From: Spirometra erinaceieuropaei
Lineage: Eukaryota; Platyhelminthes; Cestoda; Diphyllobothriidea; Diphyllobothriidae
Assembly: GCA_902702965.1 (NCBI GenBank)
Contig: CACRXP010000189.1
Coordinates: forward strand, 62,001-126,000
Length of the DNA stretch: 64,000 bases
Reading direction: 5' to 3'
The notes under the pieces are model-generated. The model searched no databases and had not been told where the DNA came from. It worked only from the letters and a program-made list of their open reading frames with translations. Made by a program: the position numbers and the translations under genes. This document shows, piece after piece, positions 36,082 through 47,662 of the stretch (its first letter is position 1; every line of letters begins with the position of its first letter).

Positions 36082-36620
36082 AACGACAGGACAACGAGCC
36101 CGTGGCTCAGTGGTTAAACGCGTTGACTGATGACGGCTAATAAGCCAGAAATGGACATTCCAGTCTTCCTTGTTTTTGTCGGTGATAACATACTGCCTAT
36201 ACCATGCGCCGCTGCTGGTTGGGCTCGAGAGAGAGCCCGTAAGGCACAACGGAACGAGTGAGTTCCGTAAGAACGATCAGTGAGCGCCCCCTTCCATTTG
36301 TATATTCCCAATCGAAATCGACAGGCCAACGCACTAGTGGCCCAGTGGTTAGAGTTGTGGACTTCTAACGAACAGGTCGCGAATCGAGCCACAGGCGCTC
36401 CACACTTCGGGGTTGGGTATGGCCGGCTGACGACGGCTGATAAGTCAGAAATGGCCATTCCAATCTCCATTGTCTTTGTTGGTGATAAAATTCTGCCTAT
36501 ATCATAAGCCGTTGTGCGGCTACTAGTTGGGCTCGAGAGAGAGCCTTAGGGCACAACTGGACGGCTGAGTTCCGTAAAAACGGTCGGCGTGCGCCCCTCT
36601 GCCAACTGGACAGGGCTTCG
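36082..36620 (+). mobile_element. Tandem SINE units, forward, three partial or full
   Basis: Unit 1 (36082-36200) has the A box TGGCTCAGTGGTT, then jumps directly to the tail, so the core is deleted. Unit 2 (about 36205-36505) is full: hairpin segment, A box TGGCCCAGTGGTTAGAG, anticodon loop CTTCTAA, a B box damaged by one lost base (GCGAATCGAGCC) and a complete tail. Unit 3 (36506-36620) keeps only the hairpin segment. With the reverse unit before it this is a head-to-head array. Confidence 0.8.
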
Positions 36621-36859
36621 ATTAGGGCGGCTCTGATGTCCCATCAGTGAACCGATCATGGCCCCCAGTTCTTCAGTCGACCAAAAGTACTCCCAGGATG
36701 GCCGCGTTATCCCGCCAGTCGACAGCATTACAAGCCATGGCTCTTAACATGCGATAGATTGCAGCGCGTCAAATTCGCCAGAGTGAGAAAGGAGCTGACT
36801 TGCCATGAGGATGAATTTCCGTTTGTCCTTTCCCACGCAACAGTCAACCGACTTTTGAC

Positions 36860-37077
36860 GAAAAATAGAAGCGATTGCTGGAACAAGAGCTTTATTCGCC
36901 CGACGTTTCGGATTCTCGCTCGAACCCATCATCAGTGACAGAAACAGATGATTCCCGCACAGGAATTTGCGGTATTTATAGGATGGTCGCTATGTTACTG
37001 CATACCTATGGTAATTAACCGCTCTCCCCTTCATCGAGGACTACTGCCCGCTGGTGTGCTAATGGCTTGATGGCCGG
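36860..37077 (-). repeat. PLE terminal repeat, left arm of an inverted pair
   Basis: On the - strand: GGCTTGATGG..., TATA box (36973-36980), hammerhead motif (36898-36939), AATAAAGCTCTTGTTCC. It faces the opposite copy at 37118-37345. Confidence 0.8.
36898..36939 (-). ncRNA. Hammerhead-like ribozyme in PLE repeat
   Basis: On the - strand: CTGATGA, extra T, stem II GGGTTC-loop GAGCGA-GAATCC (6 pairs, one G-U), GAAA, CGTC. Stem I (GTCA / GGGC) keeps 3 of 4 pairs, with the first pair lost. Intact core apart from the family's extra U. Confidence 0.6.
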
Positions 37078-37117
37078 CATGCAAGTTTTTGTTTGCTGAA
37101 ATCTTATCAATTAGCAA

Positions 37118-37345
37118 CTTGCATGCTGGCCATCAAGCCATTAGCGCATAAGTGACAATAATTCTTGATGAAGGGGGAGCGGTTAATTACCATAGGTATG
37201 CGGTAGCATAGCGACTGCATCCTATAAATACTGCAATCTCCTGTGCACGAATCACCCGTACCCGCTTCTGTCATTGATGACGAGTTCGAGCGAGAATCCG
37301 AAAAGTCGGGCGAATGAAGCTCTTGTTGCAGCGATGGCTTTTACA
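37118..37345 (+). repeat. PLE terminal repeat, right arm of an inverted pair
   Basis: Mirror of 36860-37077 with TATA box at 37223-37230. Its ribozyme region (37270-37312) is decayed: TTGATGA in place of CTGATGA and GAAAAGTC in place of GAAACGTC. Between the arms is a short palindrome (GGCCGGCATGCAAG ... CTTGCATGCTGGCC). Confidence 0.8.
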
Positions 37346-37565
37346 TCCTATCATCTAGTTCATGGAATTTTTATCTTCGCTTGTAGCAGCGACCGACTGT
37401 TGACTAGACTGGACAGAGTGGCTGAAGCGCTTTGAAGGCCTGTGTATGAGTTGGACATCATACGCAAGTACGGCAATAGTTATAGCTTCGCGCTGGCAAG
37501 ACACTGCCCAAAAAACGCGTGTTTATATGCTTGGCTTTGTGTTCATAATCCCTTACTTTAGTAGT

Positions 37566-37930
37566 CAGTGTCGAACCTCATGAGATATTAACCGAAATTC
37601 TTGAAAGACCCTTACGATTAAGGAAGATTACTTAACTATATGGCTGCAGTGTTGGCCTATCTTGTGTGACAGTTTCGTGACATTTTTGACGCGCTGGGAG
37701 GTTTGCTTTTCAAATGCGAATCTTTTTGCCTGCACTCAGTAAAAAATAAATATTTAAGTAGTGCGGATTTTACCGACCAAATTTTAACGATTTTGCAAAT
37801 TAAGAAATCTTTTACAAAAAATCTCCATGAATTTATTATTTTTGTGCACATCGGAAGGCAAATTATGTCCCTTTGAAACTTGGCGCTCGAGGAGAGTGTA
37901 TCTATTAGTGTTAAAAATGCTTTTGTACCC
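37566..37930. mobile_element. Old half-MITE before the assembly gap
   Basis: Starts CAGTGTCGAACCTCATGAG and retains ACGATTAAGGAAGATTACTTAA, TTTTTGCCTGCACTCAG and AAAAAATAAATATTTAAGTAG, in subfamily order. The second arm is not visible before the gap at 38034. Confidence 0.55.
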
Positions 37931-38033
37931 CCCATAAATTTTTAATTCGATCTGTCATTGCGTTTTGGTTATAGGTTTTTAGTCTGCAAGCCGCATGCCT
38001 TTTGCTTAAAGAACAAGCAGAATTCCTCTATGC

Positions 38034-38095
38034 NNNNNNNNNNNNNNNNNNNNNNNNNNNNNNNNNNNNNNNNNNNNNNNNNNNNNNNNNNNNNN
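38034..38095. other. Assembly gap (62 N)
   Basis: Run of N. The frame reported across it (38002-38220) is not meaningful. Confidence 1.
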
Positions 38096-41000
38096 AACGT
38101 TTGCCATTAGATTCATGTCACGTTAGCACGATGGGCAGGAACACTATCAGGTTTAATTGTCGTTCATTCGCTATCCCCAAATGCCATTGTAATCAAGGAC
38201 ATCCTTCAAAACATCGATGAACACCTTGCTGTTAATGATGGCCGGGTCGCTCGCTGTCAGAAGTTGACGACTTTTCAAACCGTCGCCTGTAGACACTTCT
38301 TAAAGGCAAGGATTGACGCGGTTTGTTCTCTTTGGGAGTTCATGCCATGTGTCGCTATCAGGATCGCCCTCTCAGACCTATCTAAAAATCAGACTTTATC
38401 TCAGAAATCAATACTCTCAGAGAATGAAGATCTGGGGTCATCATGCTTTTTAAAAAACAAAAACGTTTGCCAATCAGACACAAGTCGAAACCGGCTCAAT
38501 ATTGGCTTTTCGCAGATGACGTTAAAAGTTCGTTATTCTCTTCCTGGTTGTTTTAATGGTCGCCTCGTTTAGGTGTTAGTAATTTTGGTTCAGTGTGCTT
38601 ATTTCTAGGAACAGTCTTCTGTTAATGGTCCGTCAGAGAGTAGCTTCAACTATTGAAAATAATTACTTACTCACGCGACAGCCTTTCAGACGCGATTTTC
38701 CACGTCTATCCGTAGTTGACTGCGGATAAAAAATGTTTCGACACCTTTATTTCACAATGTAGCATGGAAAAGTAGAGGAATTTCGCGGGTACTTCATATC
38801 TTTGTGCCTTTGTATTCGCAATGTGACCAAAAATTACTCTTAGACAAGTTTATTTCTGAGCTTTAAGATAAAGAACATCCCTAATCTTGAAAACCAAATT
38901 TGTGAAAACTGAGTCTGCTCTTGCTTTCCGAAAGCAGTACGATTTTTCGTACTTCGTCGGCATGCCTTGCATGGACCCAAAGCCCAAATTTCAAGTTCTA
39001 GAAAGGGGTTAATTGGAACTTTTCCTGCCTGCATCGATGCTCTTTAACAGGGGAACTTGCATAAATGACCGGTCCAGACTTGTTCTGTTTCCATTTCCTA
39101 AGAGAGAATTAAAAAGGATTCTGTTTCAAAAAATTTTTCTGTGCTTCAAGATTATCTAATAATCAAAATAAAAATGTTAGTTGCATGTCATATTATCCAT
39201 TTGGATTTTGCTTACGACATTTTTGTGGGTTGTGTCACTTGCAGTGCATACGTTTTGAAGAGATATGCGGTAGAGTTATTTCACAAAAGATGTGTTAAAT
39301 TTTGTCGGACCTATAATTATGTTGGTAGCCGATAATAAATCTGGGCTGACGCCGACGGACACGGCTTCAGAATCGACCCTGAAATCAGTGCAAATATTTG
39401 GCGTAAGTAGACACAAATCTGCAAACTAGCCATGAAAATTTTTGTCTGCGGAGGAGCAATATGTGGCAAATTTATATGTCTATTAATCATCCCGCCGGAC
39501 TGCCAATGGCAGGTCCAGCTGCTAGTCATGGCGCAATTTTCAACTAAAAATTCACTTTCTTGCACTTGCCATGTAAAGCCCACTGGGGAGCCGAACTCCT
39601 TACTGAGACTGAGTTGAATTTTCTATAACGCTTTAACTAAAGGGCTGTGGTACCATGAACGATTTTCACATTATTAAAAACATATGATATTCATTTTGTG
39701 AAAAATTAAAATGAAACTCCAGAGGTTGCATTATACTTATACGAGCTGGCATGTTCCGTAGTATACTGAGTAGACGTTTCCACAGAGATCCTGTTTTCTG
39801 GATTTCAATGCTTCATTTTCAACGGAATCAACGTGAAATATTACTGCACATCATCCCAGTACACGTTTATTTGAACCAACCCCCTGTTGGCGACAAGAAA
39901 GAATATTTAAACGAAAGAAAAAGGCAAAAAGCCCTAGATTTTCTTCTTTTTAGTGCTGCCATGGTTCAAATCGAGTGTAGAAGGATGTTTGCCCTTTGGA
40001 GGAAACTGTTAAGTGTATATTTTGTAGACATGGGTGTAACTTTGAACTCAGCAATGTGACGACGTAAATACAGTACTCCCGACCCTAGTTTAAAGGCCTT
40101 TATGCTTCCTTCAAGGGCCATCAACAACATCGTCTGCACTCCGATTAATAATTTTCCGCGCCTTCTGAGCAGTTTAATGAGAAGGCAACGAAAGCGTCCA
40201 GAAAACTAATGGTGCTATCTCCCACTTAATGGCTGTGACGCCATAGAGTTGGGGGGTTACTAAAGAACATGACTGGCGACCCAGTCGCGAAGTAGGGTTT
40301 TGCTTTATGAATTGTACCGAATTTGCCCATCGGTCGATTAAATGTTATTCTCAACCTTGCGCGACTGCTTGCAGGATGAGTTTGATTTCCCTATAAACTT
40401 TAAGTATCCACCTCCTCAGTGAAATGAGATCAGTCTGCAAGGAAGACAATCACCGTGGGGGAGGGTTTGGTGGACGAAAATCTTAAAAAACGGTCATTAA
40501 TGCTGTCCGTAAAGTTGAGGAAAACGGATTTTTATTTGCTGTGTGACGGGCAGTGACCATGACAGCTTATGAATTTGCAAATGAAGTCTTTTTTACCATT
40601 GGCGAGAAGACTCACTGTTGCATGCCCACTCCTCTCGGACGTTATCAGCAAAAAAATCAGGCCCTTAAGCCCTTCTAGCGCTCAGATTTAGTTGCTTCAA
40701 CTGGTGCCTGGTAATCTTGATCAGGCCAGTGTATAGTGAGTACGGCTCAGCTTGCTTGAGCGCAGGCTGGACTGGCGTTGGCAATGATTAATCTCGCCAT
40801 AAGCCGTGTGATCCATTTGAATTCTGCTCATCAATTCGGATTATGGAGATTTTTGAGAGAACAGAACCCCCTTCTGGGTTCAGTTATTAGTTGACGGAGA
40901 AAAGTTCACACACGCAACACAAACAGGGATATTCTGCATTTTTGTTGAGACAGAGGCGAAAAAACAGGCTCCCGTACTACTGACTGCACGCGTTCCTCGC

Positions 41001-41320
41001 CATCTCTTATAAAGGCAGACTCGAAACCGGCCAGCCGGTTAGTCAAAGCGTGGAGCGCTTATCGGTGCTAGTTAAACAATTTAGTTTACTAACTGAACAC
41101 ACGCGTGAAGAAGTTGATGCTCGGACAGGTTTGCGCAGCAACAAGGAAAAGACAATTCTATGACATCACGTTTACGCGGACCACATACGATCCAGTACCC
41201 TCTCACGATCTCTCAGAGCACTGTATGGGCGCATCAGCCCCCAAATAGGTGAGTGTCATGAAAGCTATACTAAAGAGAAGACACTACAATCTGAATCTGA
41301 GTCCTTAGAAGGACCCCAGA
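38096..41320. other. Stretch without recognised genes; possible PLE C-terminus trace
   Basis: No spectrin-repeat exon is visible in the + frames. On the - strand at 39440-39510 a frame contains GGMINRHINLPHIAP, similar to the S-V-N-R-H-I-N-L-P segment of the PLE piece at 47253-47650, suggesting a very short PLE remnant. The 102-codon frame at 39751-40059 (+) matches no family I know. Confidence 0.4.
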
Positions 41321-42111
41321 GGTAACAGTCGGGAGATGGCACTCAAAAAATTCCGCCTAACAATAGCAGCCTGTCTTACGGGAGAGGTGGTATAAGGGGT
41401 TTTATGGGTGGTGGCTGGTCGGAATGCACGATACTAGCCGACGGAAAGCCTTATTAAAGCAGGTGAATGATCGAAGTTGGGTAACTCTCCGTTCCGTTAT
41501 TACAAAATGGGTTGCCAAAGGCAGTATAGTGCTAACGGACGAGTGGAAGGCGTATAATAGTCTTCCCTCAGAAGGTTATCTACATTTCTCTGTTAACCAC
41601 TCAAAGAACTTCAAGCACCCTACCACCTGACGGCACACCAATGCCATTGAAGCATACTAGAGTAGACTGAGAAGGAAACTCCACGAGGGAGACCCTGTAT
41701 GTGGTCGAGCTCTGTCGGCTCACATAGACGAAGTACAGTATCGTCTTTGGTTTGGCCTCAATGCCATGTCTTTGACAGATGCCTGGGAACTGTTCCTGTC
41801 CCGTGTTGTGCAGACTTATCCTATTTAAAAGTGATTTTGTTTTTTAATAAACTGTCATAATGCGAATGTATGTCGTATATTCAGGTGTACGTGTGTAACG
41901 ATGGGGAAGGTTGGATAACAGCGACCATCGTCCATGTAACCTCCTGCGATGTTCGTTCGGACAGCCCATGTTAGACCGTCGGGAAAAGTCCAAGTAGTGC
42001 GTGAAAGTAGGCCTGCAACAGCTGATATAACCTGAAGGCGTTTGAGTCCATTGTTAAAGGTATTATTTCTAGGTAACGGACTATTTTGGGTGCCATCTCC
42101 CGATTGTTACC
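41321..42111 (+). mobile_element. Merlin transposon, second copy, 791 bp
   Basis: Same length and ends as 34780-35570 (GGTAACAGTCGGGAGATGGC ... GCCATCTCCCGATTGTTACC). A 9-bp target duplication flanks it: GACCCCAGA (41312-41320) and GACCCCGGA (42112-42120), one mismatch. The transposase remnant is further broken. Confidence 0.9.
41463..41826 (+). pseudogene. Merlin transposase C-terminal half, broken copy
   Basis: Co-linear with 34922-35287. The first half is open, with the second Asp kept in VLTDEWKAYNSL; then a TGA interrupts right after the F-K-H-P-T-T block (41628-41630) and a TAG falls in the E-A-Y-W motif (41657-41660 region). It cannot encode the domain. Confidence 0.8.
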
Positions 42112-42903
42112 GACCCCGGATTCGTGCAACTGACCATTCAACCGAGGGTTAAACTTCCTTCATGGGGGCCAAGGCAATCAACAAGCTCGTGTGTAATATT
42201 AGCCTTCCTGGTGCAGGGTATGAGAAATGTTTTTTTAAAACGTCGTAGGTCACGCGGCAAACTTCCTAGCTATCGGAATGACCAATGTAGCACATGAAGG
42301 ATCGCGAATTCTCGCGTGCAGACCCAGAGTAGAAGTCCAATGTTATGCGATTTTACTACCGGAGTTACAGCTGTTTGTGTTCAGACCCAAAAAACTAAGA
42401 CGAAGTGACGTCCAGGGATGGCCAGTCAAGTTCCGGAAGGATCATGCGAATATGCTTAAAGAACCAAGGGACCTTCGGATAAGAAAAACCAGCGGACAAA
42501 ATGCAAATTCATTCTCTAAGGAATTCCATCCCCTAGGGAACAATATAGAAATATTAAGACACTGTCCAGTGACTGAGGAAGTATTATGCACCTGATGATG
42601 TTGACGGAAGTATTATTTGTCAATAGGCAAGGACCCATGTCGATGGTATCCGTAAAGAGTTTCGATAGGTAACATCATCAAACGCGTGCAAAATAGACAG
42701 GCAGTCTTTCACAGAACCAAACTTGTAAGTCTAATTTTCATGTTTTACTTTTTTAAACTAGTATCCTTTAAGGATGGGTTGTTGTACGCCGGAATGAATA
42801 ACCCGTGTACTACGTATTACCTCCCGTAAAGTTCCTGGAGGCAACTACAGTACAAGCCAAAAGACAGATTTCGGTGTACACACGGTACTACTGATAGAAC
42901 ATA
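42112..42903. other. Stretch without recognised genes
   Basis: A 105-codon + frame at 42278-42595 is basic and matches no domain I know; it is too short and isolated to call. No repeats of the families listed were recognised here. Confidence 0.4.
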
Positions 42904-43893
42904 CAGTAGGTAGGCTAACTCATGAAATGTCAGCTGAAATTTCGAAATGCGTTCCCGTTTCGAAAAGATTAATTAAGTAGGGTTGTAACAATAGTCAGCC
43001 TGCAGCATAAATCTATAATAATTCAGTTATCTCAGGATTCCAACTTTCGAATAAATTTCTTTTCCACTGAATGCAAGAATTAAACTCCGTAAAAAATGAC
43101 TACATGAGTAGCATGCAATTTTCTCATTGATTTTCAAAGCCCTTAAAACTTCAATCACATTTCATGGAAGGCATGCATGAAAATATTCATTCTTTTGCTC
43201 CTTCGGTAGAAAATGGCGTCGTTTTCTAATTTGTTACTCGAAAGAAGGATATAATTCGGTTTTAAAAAGTTTCTAACAGCGATTTTTAATGCTGTGAAGT
43301 GGCCATTCATAAAACGCCATGTGTCTGCATTTACCAATGGCGCTTATAAATCTAGTAATATGGCCCAAATCCACTGCTAAATTTTATAAACTGCACATAG
43401 TCTTCTCTTAGTACCGTAGGGAAATGTATGGTTTTCCATACGCAGAAAATATACGACTTGTAATTTGAAAACCCTGAATGAAAGTGTAACGGAAGGTCGG
43501 GTTCGAAATTATTCGGGAATCGGAAAAGTTTTTGAAAACCGAATTATACCCTTCCTTCAAGTATAAAATTGGAAGAAGACCCAATATTCTACCCAAAGAG
43601 TGAAAAATGAACATTTTTATGCATGTCTTCCATGAAATACAATTGAATATTTAAGGGCATCGAAAATCGATGAGAAAATTGCATGCTACTAATATAGTCG
43701 TCTTTTTACAGAGTATAATCTTTGCATGCAGCCGAAAAGAATTTATTTCGAAGGCCAGCATCCTGCGGTAACTGAATTAGGTAAGAATTATGCCACAGGA
43801 CGGTCAGTTTTACAACCCTACTTAATTAATCTTGTTGGAACGAAAACGCATTCGGAATTTCGGTTGTTATTTTATGAGTTAATCCATCTACTG
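42904..43893. mobile_element. Palindromic TA-MITE, subfamily A, complete (990 bp)
   Basis: Ends CAGTAGGTAGGCTAACTC and GAGTTAATCCATCTACTG, flanked by TA. Good arm conservation (CGAAAAGATTAATTAAGTAG; CTACTTAATTAATCTTG). The centre lies inverted relative to the copy at 10532. The 112-codon frame at 43726-44064 starts in its right arm and is not a gene. Confidence 0.9.
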
Positions 43894-44499
43894 TATTTTG
43901 GAAGGCTGCAACACCCGCCAGTTAATGTGTGCACCTGGCAAGACCAGAAGAATGCTTTACTGGTAGCCGACAGGGAGCATATGGCCAACTCGTGTAACAT
44001 GGAACTTAAGTATAGGTCATCACAGGTAAAATGGACTTCTGCGATGAGTACTAACAGGTGTTAGAGGATTTTGTTTACATAAAAGCAGGGCAATACGACG
44101 CAGCTGTTGGTCACATTGCGATTTATTGGCTGTACGAAAGGAGAGTCCGCTGTTTTTCCTGATTTTCCCGCCAAAATCTTCATTCAAAGTCACTTCGACT
44201 GTCGCAAAGGACGAAGTTCCACAGTTTTCTCAATTTTTGTTACTTAGGAAGATGCGTTAGTCGCTCTTCCCCTATCTCTCTAATACACAGATTGCGGTAG
44301 TACAGAAGAGTTAATAATTATTACAGACATGTTTACCTATCGCATTAGTGCGATCGTCACGACCAACAGTGTCCAACGTACACGTCATTGTGGTGGGCGC
44401 AGAATGGTGATTCGCGTGTGAAGTAGTTTATAGAGGGAACGAGTGACGCAACATTTGCTTAATTATCTACTTCTTCACAGACTAGGGTTCGACGCAGGA

Positions 44500-45704
44500 C
44501 AGAGTTAAGGGGACGGGAGGCGTGTTTGGGTGCGGTGGCCGACAAAACTAAATGGATCGTCTGTGCGTGCTAGGCACACCGCTCCCTACCCCAAATACAC
44601 ACACAAACGACGGTTCGACCGTGGTTGCCGACCATGTTCACAGTGTGATCCGCAGCGAGGTGAGAGTGAACATGGTGCCTTGTGCGTAAGTTAGTTTATA
44701 GTGGTATTGGACTTGCACAGCATCTGCCGCTCTATCTCCTCCTCTCCCATATGGGTTCGGTATCAAGACAGAGCCAAGGGGACCGGGAGCAGAGGAGGGG
44801 CAGGTGAATGGCACGGTCGAGTCCACACCCTTGGTCCACATAGAAAATGATCAAAATTTATACTATACACTCACACACACACACGACAGTTCGACCATCG
44901 ATTTCGATGATGCCCACCGTGTGCCCCACAGACTGCAGCAGCAGTGGGAGCAGGGACGGTGACTTACGCAGGGGTTTATAGTGCTAGTAGACTTGTGTAG
45001 CATCTAACTACACTCTCTCCTCCTCCCCCGCCTAAGCCCGGTGTCAAGACCAAGTCAAGAAGACCGGAGACGGGGAGACACACACACACACACACACGAA
45101 AGTTTGACCGTCGTGTTCGACGATGTCCACCGTGTGCCCTACACAGGTGGTGACAGCAGGGACTGTGATTTGTGCGGAGGTTTTAAGTGTCGACAGACTT
45201 GCGCTGCATCTACCACACACTCTCCTCCTCCCTCGTCTGAGCCCGGTGGCAAGACAGAGTCAAGAAGACCGGAGACGAGGGAGGCCGCAGGTGGATGGCT
45301 CGGACGGATCCGCACATTGGCGCTCCACTCTGCAGGTTGAAGCCGCACCTAGGCGCGTGGCCAACGCCTGGCTCGGATCCCACACAGTGGGAGTGCCATA
45401 AAGACCACATTTAGAAGGAGCCATTGCAGCCTGACTCTCAGACCTCCAGCGGAGATCCAAGTTATCCTGTCAGTTGGCAACCTTCCAAGCCACGGCCTTT
45501 AGCGCACCGTAATAGCTTCAAGCGCGCCAAATTGTTTATAGTGAGAAGGAAAATGCGCTGAGTCCTCGACCTCACTCTCCCTTCCAATCCCCACACCGCA
45601 GCCACTGTCTGAGCCGGTCAGCAGACTGTAGAGGTCAGTGGGCGCCGTCTCTGGCATGGTCGAGCGACCATGTTTGCGTGAGCCACGTACACGACCTGGC
45701 CCCC

Positions 45705-45742
<38 letters not shown>

Positions 45743-46810
45743 AGGATTTCGCACAACGAGGGTCGAACGGCGGATCTCTCACTTGCGTGAGTGGGGCGTA
45801 GAAGGTGCTGTTTCAGCCCGTCTGCCATCCCACCAGTCCGCCACTCCGCACGAACTCACACAAAACACACACACATACGCACGACCGTTCGACCCTCTAG
45901 CCCGACGATGTCCACCGCGTGCTTCACAGCAAGGTGAGGCGGGCATGCTTACTTTCGCGCGATATTTTCTATAGTGAGTAGAATCACGCTGCATCGACCG
46001 CATTCCCTCCTCCCGCATCTGGGCCCGTTGCCCGGATATAGTCAGGAAGATCGAAGGTGAGATAGTGCGCAGCCGGACGCCCACCTAGGTGTGCCACTCC
46101 ATATCCTCTGGCCACAGCAAACACTTGACCGGGATTTCAGTTAACAACAGCAATGATGGGCTGCAAAGAGCCCCACGTGCACGACGTAAGCCGGCAACTA
46201 GACCTGACACCACACCCCAAACAGTGGCGTTTGTTGTGATGCGCATTTCCGATAACGCTAACCCTGTGCTGCTCCAATTGGTGCGTTCTAGAGGCAAACC
46301 ACACACACACAGGACAGTTCAACCGCCGTTGTCAACATTGTCTCCCGAGTGCTGCACAGCAGGCTAAGCCCGGTACCATGACTTGCGCGCGAATTAGTTT
46401 ATAGTGATACGAGACTTGCACAGCATCTACCAAACCCTCTCCCCTTTCGCCATCTGGGTCCGGTTTCCTGTCCGAGTCAAGAAGACTGGAGATGGAAGAG
46501 GACGCATGTGACTGGCACGACGTCAACCTGCACTTAGATGTACCAACACAACCTCTGACCGACAAAAAAAACACGATCAAGATCTGGAACAATAACAAAG
46601 ATGAAGGGCAGCAGGGGTTCCAAGTTACGTGACACGAGTCTCTGTGTTGGTTCAGCACATCTATCGCGTGGTCCGTTTTTATTGGCAAGCACGCACACAC
46701 ACACGGGACCGTCCGCGAATACTGAGTTATTCTGCCAGTGGGCGACTTTTGACTCTCTGGCCTTTTAGCGCATCGTGATAGACCCAAACGCGTAAGATAT
46801 CTTTAAGTAC
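44500..46810. repeat. GC-rich (CA)n-associated repeat cluster
   Basis: At least five diverged copies of a unit of about 120 bp: (A/T)CTTGCGC, TTTATAGTG, GACTTGC(A/G)C, AGCATCTACC, CTCTCCTCC, TCTGGG/CCCGGT, CAAGACAGAGTCAAGAAGACCGGAGA. Copies lie near 44690, 44963, 45170, 45950 and 46382. Between them are (CA)n runs followed by CGACAGTTCGACC and CACCGTGTGC. CA tracts: about 44870-44884, 45079-45098, 45704-45741, 46300-46312, 46688-46702. Related pieces occur at 52865-52920, 54178-54300 and 58480-58590. Overlapping frames on both strands (about 70-150 codons) are by-products of GC richness. Not a repeat I can name. Confidence 0.7.
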
Positions 46811-47069
46811 AGAGTGCACTGATATTCGGTGGGAGTGGAGTCCGCGGAGTAGGTTTCACTCTCTCTTCCCTATCCCGTGCGCCAGTTTACTGGTAGAACC
46901 TGTCAGTCAGTTTGGCACAGTAATAAAAACTTTACTTACAGAACATTGTTAGGGTGCCTCGCTTAAAACCATGACGGAGATGCTGACAGAAAACATTAAA
47001 AGCAATGATTACAATCATTTAATGAGCATAAAGAGTAATTAAGGTAGCATCGGCACTGGCATCAAATAT

Positions 47070-47240
47070 AACTATTTTGATAATTGGGTGCCCACCGACC
47101 GGGTTATGGAACGTGCTCGTGCTATTATGCCTTGGGATTCGAGCTAAAACCCTCGCAGGGAGTCACTTAGTCACAAGGTGACGGCAACAAAGACAAGGGG
47201 ACGGCAACGGCCTTTTCTGACCTACTAATCATTATCAGAT
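47070..47240 (-). mobile_element. SINE, left part, interrupted by a PLE insertion
   Basis: Reverse-oriented, diverged: GCCCACCGACCGGGTTATGG, CGTGCTCGTGCTATTATGCC, CCCTCGCAGG, AAAGACAAGGGGACGGCAACGG, CTACTAATCATTATCAGAT. It continues at 47663 after the inserted PLE piece. Confidence 0.7.
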
Positions 47241-47252
47241 AGTTCTATTTAA

Positions 47253-47650
47253 AAAGAAGGCAAGTGCAAGAAGCCTGGATGTCCACCGACCGCTCTGTCA
47301 ACCGCCACATCAATTTGCCTCCCCCCTATCTGACTTTACGAACCTTCTTAGCGGGGGACAGTCACGGCGCGGGACAATCGGGGCCGTCAGTCATCACCGC
47401 GGCCGACGGGGGCGATTCAGGTCACGGTAATGTGCGGGTTGGATGCAGCCACACAGGCGGCATTGGCGGATCGCGCATTGGACAAAGGGCGCCATAATAA
47501 GGAGTGCTGTGCACAGGACCTCCCAGTCCCTGAAGATGGGTAGACGAATAAACTACCCGAAACGTCGGATCTCAAATAAACCCCTCTCGGTGAACGCCCC
47601 CTCTTCTTTTGATACGCCACCTGGGAATCGAATTTTCACTACTATTGATG
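47253..47650 (+). mobile_element. 5'-truncated Penelope-like insertion with 12-bp TSD
   Basis: A 398-bp insertion between perfect direct repeats AGTTCTATTTAA (47241-47252 and 47651-47662). It begins inside the C-terminal coding part (QEAWMS, then SVNRHINLPPPYLTLR), continues through GC-rich sequence and ends with a hammerhead motif (47526-47570) followed by 80 bp of tail. It sits in a SINE whose two halves align on either side. 5' truncation and a duplicated target fit target-primed reverse transcription, the mechanism inferred for Penelope-like elements. Different family from the 13953 ORF. Confidence 0.85.
47526..47570 (+). ncRNA. Hammerhead-like ribozyme of a second PLE family
   Basis: Stem I strand GTCC, core CTGAAGA, extra T, stem II GGGTAG-loop of 9-CTACCC (6 perfect pairs), GAAA, CGTC, stem I strand GGAT (4 pairs, one G-U). 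Same layout, including the extra U and palindromic ACGT stem III, as the unrelated copy family at 13883, although the stems differ in sequence. Stem-maintaining differences between families support a real structure. Confidence 0.7.
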
Positions 47651-47662
47651 AGTTCTATTTAA

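Noticed and set aside
37270..37312. Functional hammerhead in the right arm of the inverted pair
   Set aside because: Two core positions are changed (TTGATGA and GAAAAGTC), so it is listed only as a decayed copy.
38002..38220. ORF across the assembly gap
   Set aside because: Its middle is 22 unknown residues from N; frame continuity is not supported.
39751..40059. 102-codon ORF as a spectrin-repeat exon
   Set aside because: No heptad pattern or conserved W at spectrin-repeat positions, and no splice sites in a matching phase.
45041..46787. Many overlapping open frames of 60-151 codons on both strands
   Set aside because: They follow from GC-rich and (CA)n sequence with few stops; no domain, no consistent frame.
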